Shown here: one piece after another, positions 1-5,291 of the stretch | Layout of the letters: the number at the start of each line of letters is the position of its first letter | How positions within the stretch are numbered: position 1 is the first letter of the stretch | Source of the DNA: an uncultured Bacillus sp. | GTDB taxonomy: Bacteria; Bacillota; Bacilli; Bacillales; DSM-1321 | Assembly (NCBI GenBank): GCA_934215995.1 | Contig: CAKQBC010000124.1 | Coordinates: forward strand, 1-6,999 | Length of the DNA stretch: 6,999 nucleotides | Direction of reading: 5' to 3' | Program-made: the position numbers and the translations under genes | Notes under the pieces: generated by a model | Database searches by the model: none | Told to the model about the DNA's origin: nothing | The model's input: the letters and a program-made list of their open reading frames with translations, nothing else

Positions 1-1
1 A

Positions 2-244
2 GAAGATATATATATATTTGCCCACGATAAAGACCGCTCAGAGAACCTGACAGAAGCGACCAATACAGAGAGTGTCGGTATGTCTGAGCAAGGTCTTCTC
101 GATGCTGTCGGCAACATGTTCCGTTCCCGAGGGGATGAACTCCGCAACAAGATGGAAAACATCGGATTGACTTCTGAGGAAGCTGCGAAATACGAGGAAG
201 AACTGGATTACGGGAAAGTGGTTGTCGTAGCAGTCAGCCATTAA
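2..244 (+). CDS. YflT-type general stress protein (GSP17M family), 3' part
   Basis: The frame is open from the left edge to the TAA at 242-244, giving the last 80 residues; the N-terminus lies outside the window. The visible part holds an acidic strand-like start (EDIYIFAHDKDRSENL), a segment with VGMSEQGLLDAVGNMFR, then RGDELRNKMENIGLTSEEAAKYEEELDYGKVVVVAV, ending SH. This pattern (short-chain hydrophobic strand, AHD.DR, a helix with F+.+GDELR.KM, a YEEEL helix, and a final GKV.V.V strand) is typical of the small cytoplasmic YflT domain found in Bacillus general stress proteins such as YflT/GSP17M. The biochemical role of the family is unknown; B. subtilis members are induced by general stress through SigB. 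The promoter is outside the window, so regulation here is not visible. A strong terminator follows 52 bases after the stop, so this is the end of a transcription unit. Family assignment is from recalled sequence pattern. Confidence 0.85.
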   Translation, partial: EDIYIFAHDKDRSENLTEATNTESVGMSEQGLLDAVGNMFRSRGDELRNKMENIGLTSEEAAKYEEELDYGKVVVVAVSH

Positions 245-270
245 ACCCGGCATGACTATAGGAAACAAAC

Positions 271-290
271 GGATTAACGGCCATTAATCC
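271..290. repeat. 20-base imperfect palindrome after the stress gene
   Basis: GGATTAA at 271-277 and TTAATCC at 284-290 form a 7-base inverted repeat around CGGCCA; only one inner pair breaks full symmetry. It lies between the stress-gene stop and its terminator hairpin. It may be an accessory hairpin in the mRNA 3' end or an operator-like site. No T-run follows, so it is not itself a terminator. Confidence 0.4.
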
Positions 291-296
291 TTCTGC

Positions 297-331
297 AAGC
301 CGCATTGCTCTCCTGCAATGCGGCTTTCTTT
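297..331 (+). terminator. Intrinsic terminator of the YflT-type gene
   Basis: AAGCCGCATTGC (297-308) pairs perfectly over 12 bases with GCAATGCGGCTT (315-326) across a 6-base loop. The transcript then continues TCTTT, with more Ts at 342-348. It closes the transcription unit of the upstream stress gene and separates it from pdxK. Confidence 0.9.
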
Positions 332-468
332 CATAACCTATTTTTTTCGACAAAAAGGCTGAATAAAGTGCATACCGGCATTTCCGCTGGCTGTTGAACC
401 CATTGACAGCGCTATTTCTTTGCCCGCCCTTTTCCAAAAGAAGATACCCCAAAACCTATATCTACTAT

Positions 469-531
469 TTTACAAGTGCGTTCTGGTGTTATATTCTTAA
501 AGTTACATATAGAAATTCTGTATTGTATTAA
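469..531 (+). promoter_or_regulatory. Candidate SigA promoter region for pdxK
   Basis: Two SigA-like arrangements can be read. TTTACA (469-474) is followed after 17 bases by TATTCT (492-497), or after 15 bases by TATATT (490-495). TTACAT (503-508) is followed after 17 bases by TATTAA (526-531). Either would give a leader of about 45-80 bases before the pdxK start at 584. The preceding terminator means pdxK needs its own promoter, and this AT-rich stretch is the best place for it. The matches are imperfect and I cannot choose between them. I see no riboswitch in the leader. Confidence 0.35.
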
Positions 532-583
532 TTAATGAAGACCATGTATTTATGTGGCCGCATATATAGGAGGACAGAGAAGT

Positions 584-1405
584 ATGACTATGAAAAAAAC
601 GTTGACGATTGCCGGTTCTGATTCAAGCGGTGGAGCAGGGATTCAAGCAGACCTTAAAACATTCCAGGAGCTGGGCGTATATGGAATGACTGCTTTAACG
701 ACCATCGTGGCAATGGACCCTAAAGACCAGTGGCACCACAAGGTCTTTCCCCAAAACATAGAAACCGTTGAGGCGCAGCTGGAAACAATCCTTTCCATCG
801 GAGTCGATGCCATGAAAACAGGCATGCTCGGTTCAGTGGAAATCATAGAGCTTGCCGCACGGAAAATTAGGGAGCACGGCCTGAAGAATGTTGTCATTGA
901 TCCGGTCATGGTATGCAAAGGAGAAGATGAAGTCCTGTTTCCGGAGCATACGATCGCTTATAGAGAACACCTTCTCCCGCTGGCGACTGTGGCAACCCCT
1001 AACCTGTTTGAAGCATCCCAGCTAGCGGGCATGCAGACGATCACAACTGTCGACCAAATGAAAAAGGCTGCCGAGAAAATACATGATCTGGGCGTACAAT
1101 ACGTCATCATCAAAGGCGGAAGCAAGCTGCACGGCACAGAGAAGGCAATTGACCTTCTGTACGATGGAGAAGAGCATGTAATCATTGAAAATGATCTGAT
1201 TGATACATCCTATACGCATGGAGCCGGCTGTACGTTTGCGGCGGCGATCACTGCTGAACTCGCATTGGGAAGAGATGTGAAAGAGGCAATCTCGATTGCG
1301 AAAGACTTCATTACTGAAGCCATCCGCCATTCCTGGAAACTGAATGAATACGTGGGCCCAACTATGCATAGCGCTTATAAAAACAAGAAAGCGTCCCTGA
1401 GCTAA
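584..1405 (+). CDS. pdxK: Pyridoxine/pyridoxal/pyridoxamine kinase, PdxK (ThiD-like ribokinase family)
   Basis: Predicted 273-residue cytoplasmic kinase that uses ATP to phosphorylate vitamin B6 vitamers in PLP salvage. The N-terminal IAGSDSSGGAGIQADLKTF (about 9-27) and the MTALT, VDAMKTGML and DPVMVCKG (107-113) blocks match the ThiD/PdxK branch of the ribokinase superfamily. TPNLFEAS (138-145), IIKGG and the anion-hole motif THGAGCTFAAA (211-221) complete the fold. The lid cysteine at 111 and active-site cysteine at 216 are the pair known from the dual-cysteine pyridoxal kinases of Bacillus and Staphylococcus. The sequence closely resembles what I recall of B. subtilis PdxK (271 residues), more than ThiD proper, whose equivalent lid motif usually reads VMVAKGG. 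ATG at 584 is chosen because AGGAGG (568-573) lies 10 bases upstream; ATG 590 is 16 bases away, and a GTG at 554 would place the ribosome binding site inside the gene. It is a single-gene unit between two terminators. Activity on hydroxymethylpyrimidine cannot be excluded. Confidence 0.9.
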   Translation: MTMKKTLTIAGSDSSGGAGIQADLKTFQELGVYGMTALTTIVAMDPKDQWHHKVFPQNIETVEAQLETILSIGVDAMKTGMLGSVEIIELAARKIREHGLKNVVIDPVMVCKGEDEVLFPEHTIAYREHLLPLATVATPNLFEASQLAGMQTITTVDQMKKAAEKIHDLGVQYVIIKGGSKLHGTEKAIDLLYDGEEHVIIENDLIDTSYTHGAGCTFAAAITAELALGRDVKEAISIAKDFITEAIRHSWKLNEYVGPTMHSAYKNKKASLS

Positions 1406-1412
1406 GCGGCAC

Positions 1413-1447
1413 ATAAAAAGAAGAACCTGACCGGTTCTTCTTTTTAT
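1413..1447 (+). terminator. Intrinsic terminator of pdxK
   Basis: The stem ATAAAAAGAAGAACC (1413-1427) pairs perfectly over 15 bases with GGTTCTTCTTTTTAT (1433-1447), with a 5-base loop TGACC. It starts 8 bases after the pdxK stop. The A-run and T-run at the ends make it look bidirectional, although no gene reads in from the right. Confidence 0.9.
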
Positions 1448-1636
1448 ACCTCCGTATTAGGCACCCGCTTTTAAATTTCCGTACATACTATGAATGATAA
1501 TGCAGGGAAATAACGCTTCCTTTTCGCAAAGTTCGCTTTCTTTTAGTAAGATAATAGGAATAACAAATTCCCTTCCCTGGCAAGTCTGCCGGCAAGGAAT
1601 AGGTGAATGGGATTCTTGATGACAAGGAGGAATATG

Positions 1637-1984
1637 ATGGAGCCTATAGTCAATCCGTCAACCGTCCAGGAAGCAATCGACTTGTTTCAGAAAAAGGACG
1701 TATATATACATTTAGAGACAACAAACGGAGCTTATGCTTCCCATTTCGGCGGCGGAACATATTCTGCCGGCGCCTATATCCGAAATGCACAGGTCCGATA
1801 TGAACATGGGAAAATCCAAGGGGATGGCCCATACCGGGCCGGCCTGAAGATGGCGATCGGATGGATCTATGCCGAAGGACTGACCCATTTTGAAAAAACA
1901 GATGGCAGATTGTTGCTGGCCGGATTGGACGGCACCGGGAAACTGGCAGTCGCACTGCAGATCAGCAGCACGCCATTCGAATAA
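1637..1984 (+). CDS. yojF: YojF family protein (DUF1806), partner of BshB2
   Basis: Predicted 115-residue cytoplasmic protein of unknown function. The blocks VYIHLETTNGAY (22-33), AGAYIRNAQVRY (45-56), KIQGDGPYRAGLKMAIGWIYAEGLTHF (59-85) and LAVALQIS.TPFE at the end match my recollection of B. subtilis YojF (DUF1806, about 116 residues). No signal peptide, membrane segment or catalytic motif is evident. ATG 1637 is chosen because AAGGAGG (1624-1630) lies 6 bases upstream. ATG 1634 leaves only 3 bases, and ATG 1607 would put that ribosome binding site inside the gene and has only a poor site of its own. The stop is 15 bases before bshB2, as in the yojF-yojG pair of B. subtilis, so a role connected to bacillithiol or to BshB2 is inferred from context only. 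Other readings are a BshB2 chaperone, regulator or an independent housekeeping role. Confidence 0.87.
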   Translation: MEPIVNPSTVQEAIDLFQKKDVYIHLETTNGAYASHFGGGTYSAGAYIRNAQVRYEHGKIQGDGPYRAGLKMAIGWIYAEGLTHFEKTDGRLLLAGLDGTGKLAVALQISSTPFE

Positions 1985-1999
1985 AGGAGCGATTCGACC

Positions 2000-2674
2000 A
2001 TGAGACAAGAAAGCCGTGTTTTGGTGATATTCCCTCATCCGGATGATGAAGCGTTCGGCGTATCCGGAACAATCGCCAGCTATACAAGCCAAAACATCCC
2101 TGTCACCTATATGTGCCTCACTCTGGGGGAAATGGGCCGTAATTTAGGGAATCCTCCATTTGCGACAAGGGAAAGCCTGCCGGGAATCCGCAAAAAGGAA
2201 TTGCAGGCAGCAGCAAAGGTAATGGGGATTGAAGATTTGCGCATGATGGGCTTGCGTGACAAAACAATCGAATTTGAGGAAGAGGAATTTCTGGTCAATA
2301 TGATCAGCTCTGCCGTAAATGAACTGAACCCTTCCCTTGTGATTACGTTCTATCCTGGCTATAGTGTCCATCCCGACCATGATGCGACCGGAAGGGCCGT
2401 CGTCCATGCACTGGGCCGCATGGACGAAGACAGCAGGCCCCGCCTTTTGACTGTCGCCTTTGCCCACAATACATTGGAGGAAATCGGGGAACCGGATGTA
2501 ATCCATGATGTTACTGCATTCCAGCAAACAAAAATTGCCGCCATTAAAGCCCATGCTTCACAGACGCAATACATGACAGGCAGCTTTGAACAGCAGACGC
2601 TTAAGGATGCGCCTGAAGCGCTGAAACGATTAACGGAAGAGAAGTTTTGGACATACAGGTTCGACAAGAACTAG
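2000..2674 (+). CDS. bshB2: Bacillithiol biosynthesis N-deacetylase BshB2
   Basis: Predicted 224-residue zinc hydrolase of the PIG-L/LmbE (GlcNAc-PI de-N-acetylase) family. It removes the acetyl group from N-acetylglucosaminyl-malate to give glucosaminyl-malate, the second step of bacillithiol synthesis in the cytoplasm. The zinc and catalytic motif PHPDDEAFG (12-20) supplies His13, Asp15 and Asp16; the second motif HPDHDATG (124-131) supplies His124 and His127. By comparison with MshB, His13, Asp16 and His127 should bind zinc, Asp15 should act as base, and His124 should assist catalysis. Length and motifs are complete. ATG 2000 follows AAGGAG (1984-1989) by 10 bases; that site touches the yojF stop codon, which suggests translational coupling. 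The neighbouring DUF1806 gene supports BshB2 rather than BshB1 or a detoxifying bacillithiol-conjugate amidase, although overlap in activity with the latter is possible. Confidence 0.9.
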   Translation: MRQESRVLVIFPHPDDEAFGVSGTIASYTSQNIPVTYMCLTLGEMGRNLGNPPFATRESLPGIRKKELQAAAKVMGIEDLRMMGLRDKTIEFEEEEFLVNMISSAVNELNPSLVITFYPGYSVHPDHDATGRAVVHALGRMDEDSRPRLLTVAFAHNTLEEIGEPDVIHDVTAFQQTKIAAIKAHASQTQYMTGSFEQQTLKDAPEALKRLTEEKFWTYRFDKN

Positions 2675-2676
2675 AA

Positions 2677-2710
2677 AGAAAAAATCCGCCCATATAGGCG
2701 GATTTTTTCT
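2677..2710. terminator. Bidirectional terminator between bshB2 and the HAD gene
   Basis: AGAAAAAATCCGCC (2677-2690) pairs perfectly over 14 bases with GGCGGATTTTTTCT (2697-2710) across the loop CATATA. It has an A-run on the left and a T-run on the right, so it can terminate both strands. It lies 2 bases after the bshB2 stop, and the stop codon of the convergent HAD gene (2709-2711) overlaps its right edge. Confidence 0.92.
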
Positions 2711-3587
2711 ACTTGGCTTCCATCTTGTTCTGTTCGATTGCCTTCCTGATGGCTGCGGCAACGCCGTCTTCCATGTTTGATAGTGTTACCTCGCCGCACA
2801 GGTTTTTTATTTCCGCCGGAGCATTTCCCATCGCAACAGGCCTGCCGACTTTTTCGAACATCGATACATCGTTGAAGTTATCGCCTAATGCCATCGTTTC
2901 GCTCAAGGAGATGTTTCGCTTTGCCACATATGCCTCAACGGCAATTCCTTTCTGCGCATCGAGCGAAGTGATCTCAATGTTTTCTTTCCCTGAAGATGTG
3001 ACAGCAAGAGCCGTGGCCTTCTTCAGTTCCCCACCCAATTTCCCGAGAAGCGAAATATTAGAGGAGAAAGCCAAAACTTTATAGATTTCCAGGCCCGCCT
3101 CCTCGTCCAGCTGATCGAAGTTGTCCACTTCATGGATATAGCCGTCCACGTACCTCTCGCGGGCTTTTTCCGTCACGAACAGCGGATCCAATCCCGGCAT
3201 GGCTGTCATGAAAATATCGACCACCGCCGCAAGGGCCACATCTATGTCCTGTACATAGCTCCCTTTGTTTGTGAAGACTTCATACAGAATCCCTTCTTTG
3301 TCCAAGATGTTCCTTGCTTTTTTCAATTCTTCTGTATCCATCGGGACAGAATGCAACAGATTCCCTTTTTCATCCCAGACTGCAGCACCATTGATTGAAA
3401 GGACCGGGCAAGTCAGGCCTGCTTCTTCAAGCAAATGTTTCGCTTCTATGTATGCCCTGCCTGTCGCAATGACGAAGTCAATTCCGTTCGCCCGAGCTTC
3501 TTCAATCGCCTCTATATTTGCCTTGCTGATTTTCCCCATTTCGTTTAGTAACGTCCCGTCCATATCGCTTACGATGCATTTAATCAT
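2709..3587 (-). CDS. Cof-type HAD-IIB family phosphatase
   Basis: Predicted 292-residue cytoplasmic hydrolase that removes phosphate from small phosphorylated metabolites through a phospho-aspartate; the substrate cannot be read from sequence. Motif I is DMDGT (Asp8 nucleophile, Asp10 acid/base), motif II lies in VIATGR (Thr42), motif III is probably Lys213 in AQKG, and motif IV is GDNFND (235-240) holding magnesium. The region between motifs II and III (about 80-200) is the C2B cap of the Cof subfamily. Overall it resembles B. subtilis YwpJ-like proteins, including a YEVFT segment in the cap, but the match is not close enough for a symbol. ATG at 3587 is chosen because AAAGGA lies 9 bases upstream (3597-3602 on this strand). 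A TTG 30 bases earlier would absorb that site. It is a single gene, convergent with bshB2 and divergent from the YjiH-like gene. Specificities known in the family include sugar phosphates, pyridoxal phosphate and FMN-pathway intermediates. Confidence 0.88.
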   Translation of the reverse strand: MIKCIVSDMDGTLLNEMGKISKANIEAIEEARANGIDFVIATGRAYIEAKHLLEEAGLTCPVLSINGAAVWDEKGNLLHSVPMDTEELKKARNILDKEGILYEVFTNKGSYVQDIDVALAAVVDIFMTAMPGLDPLFVTEKARERYVDGYIHEVDNFDQLDEEAGLEIYKVLAFSSNISLLGKLGGELKKATALAVTSSGKENIEITSLDAQKGIAVEAYVAKRNISLSETMALGDNFNDVSMFEKVGRPVAMGNAPAEIKNLCGEVTLSNMEDGVAAAIRKAIEQNKMEAK

Positions 3588-3676
3588 TCCATACAATCCT
3601 TTCGCAATGTATATCAAATTTAAAGTATGTTCTATTCATTTAATTATTCATGAACCCGCTTACATACCTAACATTC

Positions 3677-3682
3677 ATTATA
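3677..3682 (-). promoter_or_regulatory. Candidate -10 element for the HAD gene
   Basis: Read on the minus strand this is a perfect TATAAT. The hexamer 17 bases upstream (AAATGT) is a poor -35 match, so only the -10 is supported. It would give a leader of roughly 80 bases before the ATG at 3587. Confidence 0.3.
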
Positions 3683-3803
3683 CATAAATAATTTCTCAAA
3701 CATTTTGCATTAAAATATTTCATAATTTTCTGACTTATTTATATACCCTTGATTTATAAAGGATAAACAACAACCTCTCGACCTCTCTCTTATATATCCT
3801 GAA

Positions 3804-3829
3804 ATAATAATGGATTTTTTAATTATTAT
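3804..3829. repeat. Inverted repeat in the upstream region of the YjiH-like gene
   Basis: ATAATAAT (3804-3811) and ATTATTAT (3822-3829) are perfect inverted copies separated by 10 bases. The repeat lies just upstream of the candidate -10 elements at 3834-3852, where a repressor or activator could act. It is made only of A and T, so chance in an AT-rich region is a real alternative. Confidence 0.4.
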
Positions 3830-3880
3830 GCATTAAAATGTATATATATAAAATAAGCTGTCAAAATAAAGGGGAAACAA

Positions 3881-5233
3881 ATGAAAGAAACAAAAACCAT
3901 CTCGTTAAAATCGAAGCTCTTATTTATAATACCGTCTATAATTGGAATCATGCTATTCATGACGCCTATTTCCTATCAGGGCGATATAACGATCCCGATT
4001 GCCATTTTGTCGGGAGCGATGCAGAACCTCTTTGGCGATTCCATCCCATACATCATGACTGCCCTCATCGTGCTGGCTGTTTTGGGTACATTTTTTGCAA
4101 AGGTTTCAAAGGATTCATTCATCCACAGGAACCCGTTTCTCGTGTCACTATTCGACGTCAATATGTTCTGGGCCATTACCCGTTTACTGGGGGCTGTTTT
4201 TGCGGTAATGACCGTGTTCAAACTAGGGCCTGAACATATTTGGTCCGGGGATACAGGCGGAATGCTTATGTATGACCTGCTGCCTGTCCTGTTTGCGGTC
4301 TTCTTTTTCGCAGGCTTGCTGCTGCCGCTCCTGCTTAATTTCGGTTTGCTGGAATTCTTCAGTTCCATGCTTACAAAAATCATGCGCCCGCTCTTCAGGC
4401 TGCCTGGCCGTTCATCCATCGATTGTGCCACTTCCTGGCTTGGAGACGGAACAATCGGCGTGCTGCTGACAAGCAAACAATATGAGGAAGGCTTTTACAC
4501 GAAAAGGGAAGCTGCTGTAATCGGCACGACTTTTTCGGTCGTTTCGATCACATTCAGCCTGGTGATCATTTCTCAGGTTAATCTGGCGCATATGTTTATC
4601 CCATTCTACCTGACTGTTCTGCTATGCGGTCTTGTCGCTGCGATCATCATGCCCCGTATCCCTCCTTTATCAAGAAAGGAAGATACGTATTTCGTCGAGA
4701 ATGGCGAGCCGAAGACCGAATCAATCCCGGAAGGCTATAATGCATTCTCATGGGGATTCAAGCTTGCCACTGACCGCTCCAGCAAAAATAAGGATGCAAA
4801 AGCCTTTTTTGCGGACGGGTTCAGGAACGTGCTCGATATGTGGCTTGGTGTCGTCCCTGTCGTAATGGCAATGGGAACGATTGCCTTGATCATCGCAACC
4901 TATACGCCGCTGTTCCAGTGGCTCGGAACGCCGTTCATTCCGCTTCTTGAACTGCTTCAGGTCCCTGAAGCCCAAGCTGCCTCAGAAACAATTCTGATCG
5001 GTTTCGCGGACATGTTCCTGCCATCTGTCCTTGCTGCCGGAATAGAAAGCGAGCTTACAAGGTTTGTTATCGCCTGCTTGTCCGTATCGCAGCTGATCTA
5101 CATGTCCGAAGTCGGCGGACTGCTGCTCGGCTCCAAGATTCCAGTGAAGTTTTGGGACCTGGTTCTCATCTTCCTTTTGAGGACATTGATTTCATTGCCT
5201 ATCATTGTAGGCGTTGCGCATCTGCTATTCTGA
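3881..5233 (+). CDS. YjiH family membrane protein with nucleoside-recognition (gate) domains
   Basis: Predicted 450-residue polytopic inner-membrane protein. Hydrophobic stretches lie near residues 12-30, 56-75, 95-115, 129-160, 212-232, 236-259, 320-342, 371-388, 394-412 and 424-448. The conserved block SIDCATSWLGDGTIGVLLTSKQYEEGFYTKREAAVIGTT (from about 179 to 217) is the hallmark of the gate/nucleoside-recognition fold seen in YjiH and spore maturation proteins. A second, similar module seems to occupy the C-terminal third, after a hydrophilic loop at about 262-315. The substrate is unknown; nucleoside recognition is a family label, not a proven activity. In E. coli, yjiH lies beside yjiG and the isoaspartyl dipeptidase gene iadA, but no such partner is here. 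ATG 3881 follows AAAGGGG (3868-3874) by 6 bases. It is a single gene with an AT-rich upstream region and a terminator shared with the convergent ATPase gene. Confidence 0.83.
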   Translation: MKETKTISLKSKLLFIIPSIIGIMLFMTPISYQGDITIPIAILSGAMQNLFGDSIPYIMTALIVLAVLGTFFAKVSKDSFIHRNPFLVSLFDVNMFWAITRLLGAVFAVMTVFKLGPEHIWSGDTGGMLMYDLLPVLFAVFFFAGLLLPLLLNFGLLEFFSSMLTKIMRPLFRLPGRSSIDCATSWLGDGTIGVLLTSKQYEEGFYTKREAAVIGTTFSVVSITFSLVIISQVNLAHMFIPFYLTVLLCGLVAAIIMPRIPPLSRKEDTYFVENGEPKTESIPEGYNAFSWGFKLATDRSSKNKDAKAFFADGFRNVLDMWLGVVPVVMAMGTIALIIATYTPLFQWLGTPFIPLLELLQVPEAQAASETILIGFADMFLPSVLAAGIESELTRFVIACLSVSQLIYMSEVGGLLLGSKIPVKFWDLVLIFLLRTLISLPIIVGVAHLLF

Positions 5234-5245
5234 TAGCCGATATAC

Positions 5246-5291
5246 AAAAAAGAGAGAAAGCTGGTTCAGTGCCGGCTTTCTCTTTTTTTTT
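5246..5291. terminator. Terminator between the YjiH-like gene and the convergent ATPase gene
   Basis: GAGAAAGCTGG (5254-5264) pairs over 11 bases (one G-U) with CCGGCTTTCTC (5272-5282), loop TTCAGTG. An A-rich stretch lies to the left and nine Ts to the right (5283-5291), so both strands can terminate. The TAA stop of the minus-strand gene (5290-5292) sits in the end of the T-run. Confidence 0.9.

Larger units (their letters stand above)
3588..3880. other. AT-rich divergent intergenic region, no gene
   Basis: This 293-base spacer separates the HAD gene (-) from the YjiH-like gene (+) and must hold both promoters. It is strikingly AT-rich against its neighbours. I see a TATAAT -10 hexamer on the minus strand (3677-3682), about 90 bases before the HAD start, without a good -35 partner. 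On the plus strand TAAAAT (3834-3839) and TATAAA (3847-3852) are possible -10 elements close to the YjiH-like start, again with weak -35s. The 11-mer TGCATTAAAAT occurs twice (3706-3716 and 3829-3839), and an 8-base inverted repeat lies at 3804-3829. No RNA gene or purine riboswitch signature was recognised. Confidence 0.6.

Noticed and set aside
37..53. CTCAGAGAACCTGA, slightly like part of a thi-box (TPP riboswitch), ahead of a ThiD-like gene
   Set aside because: It lies in frame within the stress-protein gene, upstream of a strong terminator, and the other conserved thi-box parts are missing.
390..410. GCTGT...ACAGC inverted repeat with a perfect TTGACA at 403-408
   Set aside because: The stem is only 5 bases with an 11-base loop, and no -10-like hexamer lies 16-18 bases after TTGACA.
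234..452. 72-codon minus-strand open frame between the stress gene and pdxK
   Set aside because: It reads through the terminator hairpin of the stress gene, has no supported start site and shows no protein-like pattern.
554..583. GTG start giving pdxK ten extra residues
   Set aside because: The AGGAGG ribosome binding site (568-573) would lie inside the gene, and the N-terminus would extend beyond known PdxK proteins, which start just before the T-I-A-G-S-D motif.
3588..3617. Upstream TTG start for the HAD phosphatase
   Set aside because: It would include the AAAGGA site that correctly serves ATG 3587, and HAD proteins begin a few residues before DxDGT.
3265..3687. 140-codon plus-strand frame opposite the HAD gene
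   Set aside because: It is the antisense shadow of the HAD coding sequence, whose motifs I, II and IV are clear; its end runs into AT-rich intergenic DNA.
5236..5243. Second exact GCCGATAT (SigD -10 like)
   Set aside because: It lies between the YjiH-like stop and its terminator hairpin, has no TAAA -35 at the right distance, and would drive transcription straight into the terminator.
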